From assembly GCA_026770585.1 (NCBI GenBank), contig MU646433.1, positions 197,901-218,333 on the forward strand: DNA of 20,433 nt, in the 5' to 3' direction. The DNA is from Baffinella frigidus. Lineage: Eukaryota; Cryptophyceae; Cryptomonadales; Baffinellaceae. Positions 1 through 8,845 of this stretch are shown here, in pieces; position 1 is the first letter of the stretch, and each line of letters starts with the position of its first letter. A program made the translations under genes and the position numbers. The notes under the pieces are model-generated. The model was not told the origin of the DNA. It ran no database searches and worked only from the letters and a program-made list of their open reading frames with translations.

Positions 1-836
1 CCCTAATCCCTAAACCCCAAACCCAAAACCCTAAACCCAAAACCCTAAAACATAAACCCTAAACCCTAAACCCTAAGCCCTAAACCCTAAATCCTAAACC
101 CTAAACCCTTAACCCTATGCCAAAAAAACCTAAACCCTAAACCCTAAATCCTAAACCCTAAACCCTAAACCCCAAACCCTAAACCCCAAACCCTAAACCC
201 TAAACCTTGAACCGTCACTCCTTTTCTAAAAATCCTTAACCCTCAATCTATAACCCTACACCCTAAACCCTAAATACGCATGCCCAATCCCCAAACCCTC
301 AAACCCAATCCATAAACCCTAAACCCTAAACCCTGAGCCCTAAACCCCAATCTCTAAACCCTAAACCCTAAATCTCAAACCCTATACCATAAACCCTGTG
401 CCAAAAACTCTAAATCCTGAACCCTGAACCCTAAACCCTGAACCCTAAACCCTAAGCCCTAAACCCTAAACCCTAAACCTTGAACCGTCACCCATTTTCC
501 AAAAATCCTCAACCCTCAATCCATAACCCTACACCCTAAACCCTAAACACGCATCCCCAATCCCCAAACCCTCAACCCCAAACCCCAAACCCCAAACCCT
601 CAACCCCAAACCCTGAACCCTAAACCCCAAACCCTAAACCTTCAATCCGAATTACTAAACCCTAAACCATGCACCCTAAACCCCAAACCCTGAACCCCAA
701 ACCCCAAACCCTAAACCCTAAACCCTAAACCCTAAACTGTAAACACCAAACCCTCAACCCCAAACCCTGAACTCTAGACCCTAAACCCTAAACTCTAAAC
801 CTGAAATCATAAACCCTTCACCAAAATTCTCAACCC
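1..836. repeat. Degenerate telomere-type CCCTAAA array
   Basis: Almost the whole stretch is CCCTAAA with variants such as CCCTGAA, CCCCAAA, CCCTCAA and CCCTTAA. The C-rich strand faces left, as expected at a left chromosome end. The repeats are heavily mutated from base 1. A longer unit recurs: the phrase around CCTTGAACCGTCAC followed by AAAAATCC and ACACCC appears near 205-270 and again near 477-545, so part of the array grew by block duplication of about 272 bp. The degeneracy suggests subtelomeric or interstitial repeat rather than a freshly maintained telomere. No gene is visible inside it. Confidence 0.9.
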
Positions 837-873
837 GAACGCCCGTGTCGCTCGGTAAGCAACCTCTGCACAG

Positions 874-1823
874 TGGAAAGTGTCTGCGTCCGAGAACGGC
901 CAGGGCAGAAAGATGGAAGAGGTCTGGTGAGCACACGCTGGTGCGCGCTCTTAGAGCCTGAGCCGCAGGGGTGCTTCGCGCATAACAAGGCGCACCCCAC
1001 CAGAGCCTACAGTCGGCCTATCTAGGGCCTGTGGTCCTACGGGGGGGGTGGGAGGGGTTGGGGGCATATGAGCGAGGTACCCCGGTATGCCCAGGGAGGC
1101 TGAGGTGAATGGCCGCGGGTGGTGCAGGCTGTTCGGGTACGGGTCGTTCGACAAGGGCATGGCTGCCTTCATCGACTGTGTCCGCGCACTCCAGGTCCGT
1201 CCGCCTTCCGCATCCATTCATATCCTCTCGCACCATCACACCGCGTGCCCCGAATTGTGAGAGCTAGCCTCGGATAGGCCCGTCTCAGGAGAGCTCTAGA
1301 CTGCCTGGGATAGACCCGCCGCATGAAAGATCTTGCCAAGAGCTCTCCCAAGGCGGGCCTGTCCCAGGATAGTCCGCACACGTATTCTGATCCTGGCTTT
1401 CACTGTTTCTGTGTCCAGAAAGTTTTTGCACGCGTCTGCTCCATTTCTCGATGCCGCCTTTCTCACCAGAGTGTTTTCTCGAAATTAAGAACACAAACTG
1501 ACTCCAGGGTGGTCATATGTTCCTCGGACTAGCCCAACTGCAGGACCCTCACGCGGTGTGTTCCTAACTTTGCGAGTAACCCTTTCAATCAACTGCGATC
1601 GCTGGCGCATCCTGTCTCTGAAGATACAGCCTGTTATCCACAGGACCATGTACGATCACAAGACCCGTCCTTCTCTCCGCCGTACCGCATCGCAGACCAC
1701 AAGATTGAGGAGCTGAGCGTGAAGCTGCAGTTCAACACCTACGACAAGTGGACCAAGGCGCTCAAGTACATGCTGACCAACATCAAGTGGCTGGTGGCCT
1801 CTTCCCTCTCGCGCCGCGCCTAG
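874..1823 (+). CDS. Unrecognised protein, C-terminal three exons of a 5'-truncated gene
   Basis: Three exons join in phase: 874-926 (acceptor CACAG, donor GTGAGC, leaves two bases), 1128-1194 (acceptor GTGCAG, donor GTCCGT) and 1644-1823 (acceptor CCACAG, ends in TAG). The spliced product is about 99 residues. It begins WKVSASENGQGRKMEEVW, continues LFGYGSFDKGMAAFIDCVRA and has YRIADHKIEELSVKLQFNTY followed by a Lys/Trp-rich end. Composition is protein-like and free of stops, and all three phases agree. I do not recognise the family. No start codon or upstream exon is visible: an in-frame TAA lies at 856-858, before the first acceptor, and further upstream there is only telomere-like repeat. 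This is either a gene truncated by the repeats or one whose 5' exons lie outside the window. An AATAAA follows the stop by 43 bases. Confidence 0.5.
1276..1360. repeat. Imperfect inverted repeat inside an intron
   Basis: The arm AGGCCCGTCTCAGGAGAGCTCT at 1276-1297 pairs with 1339-1360 at 19 of 22 positions, across a loop of about 41 bases. It lies in the intron between the second and third exons of the unrecognised gene. It could be a small transposon remnant or a folded intron segment. Confidence 0.6.
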
Positions 1824-1866
1824 TCACTAGGTCTCCATGTAACCATCATCTCTTCCACCCGGTGTT

Positions 1867-1872
1867 AATAAA
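1867..1872 (+). promoter_or_regulatory. AATAAA polyadenylation signal
   Basis: A canonical AATAAA sits 43 bases past the TAG stop of the upstream three-exon gene. This supports the stop as a real gene end. Confidence 0.5.
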
Positions 1873-2310
1873 TGTCACGGGAAGCAACGCGCGTGGGAGA
1901 GTGAGAGGACAGCGGAGACAGGAGGTGGAATCGGGGCACACTGAATCGGGGCACACGTCGTTTTCGCCGACACGCGCAGTGTTCTCGTGTTGATATATTT
2001 ACAAAGCCATTGGCGCTAGCAATCGTCGGGTGCGTCTGCAGCGAACGCTATCAGGCCCTGGCCACCCCAGCCTGCGGAGAGACACGAAAAGGCACGTCAG
2101 ACCGCGAGGTGCACCGGAGCGCCAACCAGGTTGCAAGCATTGCATCGCGGTCGGGCCAAGCAGGGTGTGCGGACAGCGTCCGCCTCACGAGGGCGTGCCA
2201 CTCGTGCCAGAAAACTCTAGTGAGCGCAAGTGGGGCGGGCATGAGAGGGTACCGAGGCGATCGAGGAGGCGGGTCTCGGCATCGCGCATCTCCTCCTGTC
2301 AACACCCCGC
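1873..2310. other. No gene seen
   Basis: GC-rich sequence with several overlapping open frames. None shows recognisable motifs, splice-consistent conserved blocks or a convincing start. A short direct repeat of CGGGGCACACTGAAT-like text lies near 1932-1955. I see no supported gene. Confidence 0.5.
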
Positions 2311-2450
2311 GCCCCCAAAAGCTCAGAACCTGCCCCCCAAGCTCAGAACCAATCCCCCAAGCTCAGAACCAGCCCCGCATGCTCAGTTACCCCCCCAAAA
2401 GCTGAGAACCGCCACCCCCAAACTTAAAACGTCCCCCCCCCGCTCAGAAA
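2311..2450. repeat. Seven tandem 20-bp units, C-run plus AGCTCAGAACC
   Basis: Seven consecutive units of exactly 20 bp start at 2311, 2331, 2351, 2371, 2391, 2411 and 2431. Each has a C-rich first half and a second half close to AAGCTCAGAACC. Units 1-3 are nearly identical and units 4-7 are progressively diverged. This is a minisatellite; 20 is not a multiple of three and no coding role is supported. Confidence 0.85.
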
Positions 2451-2602
2451 GCGCCACGGCTGCCTCGTTGTCGCGCCAGGCACTTCCCAATGCTCCCTCC
2501 GCCAGAGAGCTGAGGAGAAGACACTCCTTGCTCTCCCACCGTAGAGTGGTGAGAAAAAAAATAGAATAAACGGAAGTGGATCGTGAAGTGAACCTGAAGT
2601 GG

Positions 2603-2687
2603 GAAATGGATCAAAGTGAAGTGGATTAAAGCGAAGTGGATCAAAGTGAAGTGGATTAAAGCGAAGTGGATCAAAGTGATGTGGACC
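2603..2687. repeat. 15-bp tandem repeat alternating two variants (30-bp higher unit)
   Basis: Units GAAGTGGATCAAAGT and GAAGTGGATTAAAGC alternate from 2603 to 2677, with a diverged copy on each flank. The alternation makes a 30-bp higher-order unit. Because 15 is a multiple of three, the array stays open in several frames (a KWIKV/KWIKA pattern on plus, HFxLI on minus). That is a by-product of the repeat, not evidence of a gene. Confidence 0.85.
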
Positions 2688-2851
2688 GTGCATGTTAGCT
2701 CACCGCATCTGCCAGCACCGCGCACGCCCTGCGAAATGCATCGCGGGAGCAAGAGCACACGCACTCCCCAACGCCGTCTCGTTGGTGATTCACAGCACGC
2801 AAGCGAGGGCAGAACAACGGTTGAGGGTTGAGGGAGTCTCGGGTTCAGGGT

Positions 2852-4199
2852 TTAGGGCTGAGGATTTGAAGCGGGAGGAAGAGCGGAGGGTACCGCGTCG
2901 GATTCGGCAGTCTCGTGATCGTAGCCCAGCAGGTGCAGCAGCCCGTGCACCATCAACACCCTGCCCCACACACTTTCGGTTTAGGTTATACTTTGTAGGG
3001 TTGAGGGTTGAGGGATGAGGGTGTAGGGTTTAGAATTTGAGGTTTAGAGAGAAAAAATGAGGGTTTGGGGTGTAGGGTGTAAGGGGTAAGTTTTAGGGAT
3101 TAGGGGTTCAAGTTGTAGGGTTTGGGGTGTACGGTTTGGGGATTAGAGTTTAGGGTTTAGGGTTTGGGGTTCAGGGTTGAGGGATGAGGGTCGAGGATTG
3201 AGGGTTGAGGGATGCGGGTCGAGGATTGAGGGTTGAGGGTTGAGGGTTTCGGTTTGAGGGTTGAGGGTTGAGGGTTTGGATTGAGGATCGCAGCCCGCGT
3301 TTAGGGTTTAGGGTTTAGAGTTTAGGGTTTAGGGTGGAGGGTTAAGAATTTAGAGTGTAGAGAGAAGAGTTGCGAGTTGAGGGTTGAGGGTTTCAATTTT
3401 AATTGAGGGTGAAGAATGAAGAGTTGAGGGTGTAGGGTTCACGATGTAGGGTTCAGAGTTTAGGGCTCAAGGTTTGGATTTAGGATTGCAGGCGGCGTGT
3501 CGCGGGCGGTGAGTGCAGCGCTAGCTACGCATCGGAGTCACCAGGCGGCATCGGCAGGGAACCGACGTTGCGGCTCAGGGTTTATGGTGTGTGGTTTCGA
3601 GTGTATGGAGTGGGCACCGGAGCTCGGTCTGGAGGGAGTGGCCGCGCTCGTCCGCCTGGCGCGAGGCTGTCTCGATCGACACCACCAAGTCTCCCAGCAA
3701 CCCCCCCGCATCGTCTCCTTGCGGGAAGCTCAGCACCTGCTTCGTCACCAATCCTCCTCGCTGTCACCGCTCGTACCAAACGTCACCAGCTTGGCCGTCT
3801 ACCGGTTGAGGGTGTGGGCCGTAGGTTGTTGGGTTTAAGGTTTAGGGTTTAGGGTTGAGGATTGAGGGTTTAGGGGTTGGGGTTTGGGGTTTAGGGTGTA
3901 AGGTTAAGGTTGGGGGTTAGGGGTTGGGGGTTGAAAATTTCGGGCTCAGGACTCGGGGTTGAGGTTTGAGAGTTGATGGTTTACGGGTTAGTGGTGAGGG
4001 TTTAGGTTTACGGGTCAGTGTTGAGGGTTGAGGTCTAGGGGTTAGGGTTTTGGTGTTACGATGAGGGTTCAGGATTAGGGGGTAGGGTTCGGGGGTTGGG
4101 GTGCAGGGTTGAGGGTGCAAGGTGCAGGATTCAAGATTCAGGGGTGGAGGCTGACAGTTTAGGGTTGACTGTGTAGGGTTCGAGTTTAGGGTTTAGGGC

Positions 4200-4230
<31 letters not shown>

Positions 4231-5403
4231 AGGTTGGGGGTTGGGGGTTGAGGGTTGAGGGTTGAGAGCTGAGGGTTGAGGTTTCATAGTCGAGGATTTG
4301 AGGCTCAGAAAAAAATAGGGTGCAGGCTTTGGGGTTCAGGGTTGATGGTTCAGGGTTTATGGTTTGTTTTGGGGGGTTCAGGGTTTAAGGGTTGGGGTTT
4401 AGGGTTTAGGGTTTAGGGTTCAGGGTTCAGGGTTCAGGGTTAAGGGTTAAGGGTCAAGGGTTGAGTTTTGAGGGGTAAGGTTTTATGTGTTCAGGTTTTC
4501 AGTGTTTTCGTTTCAGGGCTTAGGGGTCAAGGTTTAGGTTTTAGGGTGTGGGGGAAATTTGGGGGGGAGGGGGGCGGAGCACGCAACCATTCAACATCCA
4601 ATCGAGAATGGTATACAACGACCCCGGGGCATCAAACAACTGGCTGCAAGCAAGCGGAGGAGGGCGCGAACGTCGGTTGCAGCATCCTTCCCCCTCCACT
4701 CGCGGTTGAGGGCTCGGATGTGCGCGTCTGATGCCAGCACCACCGAAAGCTCCACCTCCTCATCCCAGCTCGGGTCGCCGTCTGGGTTCAGCGCCCCTGC
4801 CAGTCCAGAGCCCCGTAGTTAGGTGACAAAGCCCAGCGTCCCAGGCAAATTCGCAGGGTGGTCAGAAAGCGCTTACCTCGGAGGAGGCTCTCGGCGTCCT
4901 GCCGCACTCTTTCGACCTGCTCAGAAACCCCCAGAACACAGGGTCACTTCTTCCCGGATCACCACGCGGCAGAACCTAACTACAACGGAGACGCGTTGTC
5001 CAGGACGGTGGAGGGAGTCACACGCGACCTGATCCTCACTCAGCGACAGATCCTCCACCAGGACGTCGAGTTGCACGTTGCTCTCCACTTCCCCATACTC
5101 GACATCGCCCCCCGCATCGCCAGCTGCCCTGAGCGCCAGTGGATCGGGCACACGAGCTCGCGCTGCTATCGGGTGCAAGTAGACGACGTTTTTATGGTGT
5201 GCGTCTTGGCACAGCACCGTCCGGGTCGGGGCGAGGCACCGCGCACCCAGCTGAAACTGGGGAGGTGACCAGGGCACTAAGGCTTGGAACGGAGCAGTCT
5301 CGGGGAGGTTCAGCGCAAGAGCTGCGAGCAGGAGCAGAGTCTCAACGCGCCCATTGGACGATCTTTGTGGGTGCACCCTTGTCAAGACAGCGACGCAATG
5401 CAT
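2852..5403 (-). CDS. ybeY: YbeY-type endoribonuclease, plastid-type leader, C-terminus incomplete
   Basis: Five exons on the minus strand join in phase: 5403-5029, 4916-4877, 4796-4672, 3736-3618 and 2960-2894. YbeY is a metal-dependent single-strand endoribonuclease that matures rRNA; plant homologues act in chloroplast rRNA processing. Residues 1-125 hold a leader with the hydrophobic core ETLLLLAALALNL followed by PETAPFQA, which fits ER signal plus plastid transit sequence. The body shows VELSVVL, ALNREWRGKDAATD, then VLSFP in the next exon, then VVSIETASRQADERGHSLQTELR-type text, and the metal site HGLLHLLGYDH with all three His present. About 242 residues are resolved. The usual C-terminal helix after the metal site is not found. 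Without a further splice the frame reads 13 more residues and stops at 2854-2852, a TAA that lies inside a CCCTAAA repeat. GTACCC at 2893-2888 could instead be a donor to an exon I cannot find. Introns 3 and 4 are largely telomere-like repeat. Confidence 0.9.
2997..3495. repeat. Telomere-like TTTAGGG/TTGAGGG tract in ybeY intron 4
   Basis: G-rich strand on plus: runs of TTTAGGG, TTGAGGG and GTTCAGGG variants fill most of the intron spanning 3617-2961 of the minus-strand ybeY gene. Seen from the gene's sense strand the repeat is C-rich (CCCTAAA/CCCTCAA). A shorter patch of the same type lies at 2820-2860, around the putative ybeY stop. Confidence 0.9.
3833..4556. repeat. Telomere-like tract in ybeY intron 3
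   Basis: About 720 bp of TTTAGGG, TTGAGGG, TTGGGGG and TTCAGGG variants lie between exon 4 (ends at 3736) and exon 3 (ends at 4672) of ybeY. The flanking exons are intact and in phase, so the repeat lies wholly inside an intron. Confidence 0.9.
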
Positions 5404-5595
5404 CTTGCCTTCAGAACCCTGACCCCCTCTCGAGAACCTTACGACCCCTCCGATCGGTTTTTTTTTCGGGGGCTGGCTGAAGAGAATCGGCCGCACCTTC
5501 GTCACGATAGATCGTGTGCCTAGGGCCGCACCGATCGTGTGCCTACGCCCGCACCTTCGTCACGATAGATCGTGTGCCTTCACCGACGCTGAACC
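5404..5595. promoter_or_regulatory. Divergent promoter region with 31-bp repeats and CACGA-N4-TCGTG dyads
   Basis: Only 192 bp separate the start codons of ybeY (minus) and the NAA40-like gene (plus). Within it, a 31-bp unit beginning CCGCACCTTCGTCACGATAG occurs at 5491-5521 and identically at 5549-5579. A 19-bp internally deleted copy (CCGCACCGATCGTGTGCCT) sits between them at 5526-5544. Each full copy contains the dyad CACGATAGATCGTG; the short copy keeps only GATCGTG. Duplicated dyads in a short shared upstream region suggest factor-binding sites controlling one or both genes. This is inference; no TATA box is obvious. Confidence 0.6.
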
Positions 5596-8500
5596 ATGCA
5601 GAGCGGGGCTGCAATGCTGCGCACGAACGTGCTAGCGCTCATGCTCGTGCCGTCCTGCGCCTTTCTCGCCCCCTTCGCTCCACCGAGGGCGCTGGGGGCC
5701 AGGATGATGATCTACCCCGCAGGCCGGGCAGTGCGTCTTTCAGAATTCCAGTTGCGCCGCCCCCCCGCGCCCATCATGTGCCTAGCAGCTTCACCGAAGC
5801 CTTCCCTGGAGGACAATGCCGATGGTTTCGTGTGGCCGGACGAGCACGAGGAGGAAGAATCCGGGGATGAGTGGATGGATCCCTCAGCCTGGGGTGAAGG
5901 GCCGGAAGACTACGTGCTTGAAGCCCGTGTGGGCCCCTGCGACGAGATCCCGCTGGAGAAGTGCTCATTTGTTCCAAAGACAAAGGCAGGGGCGCCGAGC
6001 GAAGAGGGTGCGGTGACGATTCGGGCGTTCAAAGGATGGGAGCTGCCGGCCGTTGATCGGCACCGGTGCTTTCGCCTGCTGAAAGACAACATGTGAGCCA
6101 TCCCCAAGGATTCGGACTGGCTGTCGTTTGAAGGGAGATGTGTGGGGGACGAGACGCGCGGGCCAGCATTGACGAAAGCACCCTTCGTGGCAGGCAAGGA
6201 ATGTACGAGGAGTCGACTTGGAGCTGGGATGCAGACTCGAAACAAAAAGACTTGGTAAAAAAAGGTTTCGTGTTTAGGGTTTAGGATGTATGGTTAAGGT
6301 TGAGGTTCACGGTTCACGGTTTACGGTTTACGGTTTACGGTTCAGCGGTGAGCGTTTAGGGTTTGGGGTTTAGGGTTTGGGGTTCAGGGTTGGGTTTAGG
6401 GTTCAGGTTGAGGGTTGAGGGTCCAAATGATTAGGTGCATGCTGGTGGATCGCGCCCAGTGGGTGCCTGATATGGTCTGATATGGTACACCTCGCAAAAC
6501 TTGACCCTTGGGGTCCAACCGCAGGAGAGTCATCATGCACGGTTTCTCGTCGCGACTCAGGATGGGGCCAACGGAGTGGGGGGCAGCAACGTTATTGGGT
6601 CAGTCTTCCCACTTCCCAAACTCTGATCCGTGAATCTCGTGTGTTTGGTACCCGGCAGGTTGAAGGCCACCTCCGCAGCAACCCTCTCTCTGCTCTCCTT
6701 GATCCCCCTCGAGCAGAAATTGTTGCTCGGGTCCTGATTGCATCTCCCAAGCTGGCACCATCCCGGCGCGACCCTCCTCCCACCAGCAGTGACCCACCCA
6801 CGCGTGTGCGCGGCACCTGAAGAAGGCTCGGGTGGCAGGTTCGTGAACTACCGGTACGAGCTTCTCGAGGACGCGGTGCGTCCCACCCCAGAGCGCTCCC
6901 CGCCACCCTGTCCTGCAGGGATATCCGAGCAATACGCCTTGAGTCGAGCCTCAGCCAGTGTCTTTGTTCTTAAATCTGTAACTGGGGGTTGACTAAACGC
7001 GATTTTAAATTCACCCTCTGGTGCCGAATTGAGAAAACGCAGGCCCCAAATCCGGTGCTGGTTCTTAAGTTCTTGGTTCGTGTAACCCAGATATCCGGGG
7101 GTTTGTAACCCAGATATCCGTGTAGTTGCGCGCCCTGGCAGCAATGCGGTGAGTGGGGCGCAACGTGAGCGATCTGGGCGCGGGGGTGCAGGTGGACGCC
7201 CCAACCTACGGAGCGCTCTACATCCACGAGCTCCAGGTCTCCACCCCACCAGTTCCTCTAGAGTGTTTCCTGCGTTGGCGTGCCGCCTGGGACAGTTGTA
7301 GGCTGCACGCGGGGGACGGACGGCGCCTGCCCTCCTGGCCTGCGAAATCCAGGCTGGAGCCGCGCCCGCGGATGCTGAATCGAGGCTAGAGCAGCGTTCG
7401 CCGGTGCGACACTTTGGGTGGGGTCTAACTGGGACGGAAAGTGAAGTTTGTTCGAGAGACCCCCACGTGCAGCGGTACACCTGTATCCGATCGGTGAACG
7501 CGCAGTGTATGTATGGACAGATGACGGCGTCGGCGCAAGGGAAGGGCGTTGGGTCTGCGCTCATGGACATGGTCGAGGTCCGTCCTATTCCACTGACACC
7601 TCAGTGCAGAGGTGCAGGGCATGTACACCTGGCCTCCACCTTCGACCACTCACTGTGTCTATCGTGTAACAGGGGCATCCGGGCTATACGAACACCCTTG
7701 GTCGAGCCTCGGTTGGTTTCTGTGATCTGAAATTAGTACCTTAGGGTTGACTATATGTTACAAAATTAAGAGCACGCAGGCCCCAAACCCGTTGCAGCCT
7801 CTTCAGGAATAGGTGCATGTACAGGGGTGCCTCGCTCATGAGAAACAGGGAATCTGAAAACGCCGCCTGCCGTTTCGTATGTACTGAGAAACTCTGGGAA
7901 ACGCCCGCCTGCCGTTTCTTAATTATTAAGAAACTCAGTGAAAACGTCTGCCTCCCGTTTCTTGACTGTTAGGAAACTCACAAGAAACGCTCTCCGTATT
8001 TCTTAATCATGAGCCTCACGGCTCTCGCTGCCCTCGCTGCCCCCCTCCCCTCCCCCTCTAAATGTTGGCAATTCTTTCGTCCCGAAAAGACGCCAGCTCC
8101 GTTTGGGGGGTGAGCGATCTATAGGCCATTTTTTTCTCGTGGTTGGTGAGAAAACGCCCGCCTTATCTTTCTTATGTATCAAAAACCCCGGTGAAAACGC
8201 CCGCCTTCCGTTTCTTAATTATTAAGAAACTGACACCTCAAACACGCCCTGTTTCTTATGTGAACCGTTTCTTATGGTAGAGGTACCCCTGTAACCCAGA
8301 AATCCCACAACACCTGTATCCGACCGTTGTCAGCTGACTATCTGGTGGTGGAACAGGAGTTGGCCGCGCGCCGAAGGATGGACAAGATCATGCTGTGTGT
8401 CTTTCACGACATCAACCCCCGGGTAACATGCCCCTCAACCCACGCCACCCTCTGACACCAGAAGACCCGCGGCCTCGTATCCCTGCTGTACTCTACCACA

Positions 8501-8788
8501 TTGGCTGTGCATGGCAAATGCACATGCTGTGACCATCAGGAAGTGAGCATGTGCGGGTTGAAAAGTATCGCCGGAAGGTGGAAGCTGAAAACCGGGCTGG
8601 TCGCAGGCGCACGCCTGGTACCAAGCGCGGGGTTTCATACCCGTGCAGTCCAACAGCATTGTCGCCGCCGCAACATGCACAACCGAGATGTCCAGGGCGG
8701 TGGTTGCGTCGGGCGCGGTTGCAAGCGTCTAGGAGAGCTCTTTTGCTGTAGGAGCCGAAACGCGATGTTTGACACGCATAGGGGCTAG
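5596..8788 (+). CDS. NAA40: NAA40/NatD-like GNAT N-alpha-acetyltransferase with plastid-type leader
   Basis: Exons joining in phase: 5596-6092, 6194-6264 (or to 6254), 6790-6875, 7192-7236, 7521-7577 and 8357-8422. GNAT enzymes transfer acetyl from acetyl-CoA; the NAA40 family acetylates the N-termini of histones H4 and H2A. Family matches run in order: FRLLKDNM, QGMYEESTWSWDADSKQKDL, FVNYRYELLEDA, YGALYIHELQ, the acetyl-CoA loop QGKGVGSALMDMVE (Q-x-x-G-x-G, about residues 239-244), then ELAARRRMDKIMLCVFHDIN. The last two exons align without gaps to my recollection of the NAA40 motif-A region. The N-terminus (MLRTNVLALMLVPSCAFLAPFAPP from the second ATG at 5614) looks like a signal peptide followed by a transit peptide with Phe near the cleavage site, then an acidic stretch. 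The C-terminus is uncertain: the frame is open from 8462 to the TAG at 8786-8788, but this needs an unusually short 39-bp intron and the family's C-terminal motif is not clear. The second exon's end and the third exon's start are also tentative. Confidence 0.82.
6265..6422. repeat. Telomere-like tract in intron 2 of the NAA40-like gene
   Basis: TTTAGGG, TTTACGG, TTTGGGG and TTGAGGG variants start directly after the probable donor of the second exon and end near 6422. The G-rich strand is the sense strand here, opposite to the orientation in the ybeY and kinesin introns. Confidence 0.85.
6975..7057. repeat. Dispersed intronic repeat, copy A
   Basis: Shares a block with 7738-7795: GGGTTGACTA near its start and then AATTGAGAAAACGCAGGCCC here versus AATTAAGAGCACGCAGGCCC there, followed by CCAAATCCGGT versus CCAAACCCGTT. 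Both copies sit in introns of the NAA40-like gene. A shorter related string, GTTGACTAATCGCACAAATT, occurs at 10651-10670 upstream of the kinesin gene. Confidence 0.55.
7080..7121. repeat. Direct repeat GTAACCCAGATATCCG x2
   Basis: GTAACCCAGATATCCG occurs twice, about 26 bp apart, in intron 3 of the NAA40-like gene. A third near-copy, GTAACCCAGAAATCC, lies near 8291 in intron 5. Confidence 0.6.
7738..7795. repeat. Dispersed intronic repeat, copy B
   Basis: Diverged copy of the block at 6975-7057, located in intron 5 of the NAA40-like gene. The most conserved part is CACGCAGGCCCCAAACCCG. Confidence 0.55.
7841..8278. repeat. Irregular tandem repeat with TTTCTTAATTATTAAGAAA palindromes
   Basis: Units built from GAAAACGCCCGCCTGCCG followed by TTTCTTAA-type sequence recur about six times, near 7857, 7900, 7944, 7985, 8150 and 8194. 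Two copies carry the perfect palindrome TTTCTTAATTATTAAGAAA (7915-7933 and 8211-8229). Other copies have degraded versions such as TTTCTTGACTGTTAGGAAA. A C-rich unrelated stretch at about 8030-8145 interrupts the series. The whole lies in the large fifth intron (7578-8356) of the NAA40-like gene. Confidence 0.75.
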
Positions 8789-8845
8789 GCACCGAGGTAC
8801 GTGTAACGTACATGTACATGAAATGAAAATGTACTCGCGCAGCAG

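Noticed and set aside
1-836. A functional telomere end
   Set aside because: The units are heavily degenerate from the first base and contain larger block duplications; a maintained terminus should be nearly perfect at its outermost part.
2030-2569. Plus-strand open frame of 179 residues
   Set aside because: Much of it is the 20-bp minisatellite read as protein (Pro/Lys/Leu/Arg repeats). The AATAAA at its end is probably coincidental.
2616-2693. KWIKA/KWIKV repeat peptide
   Set aside because: Direct product of a 15-bp tandem array; any frame stays open, so it is not evidence of a gene.
6848-7570. Minus-strand open frame of 240 residues
   Set aside because: Antisense to three splice-consistent NAA40-like exons with GNAT motifs; its own text has no motif.
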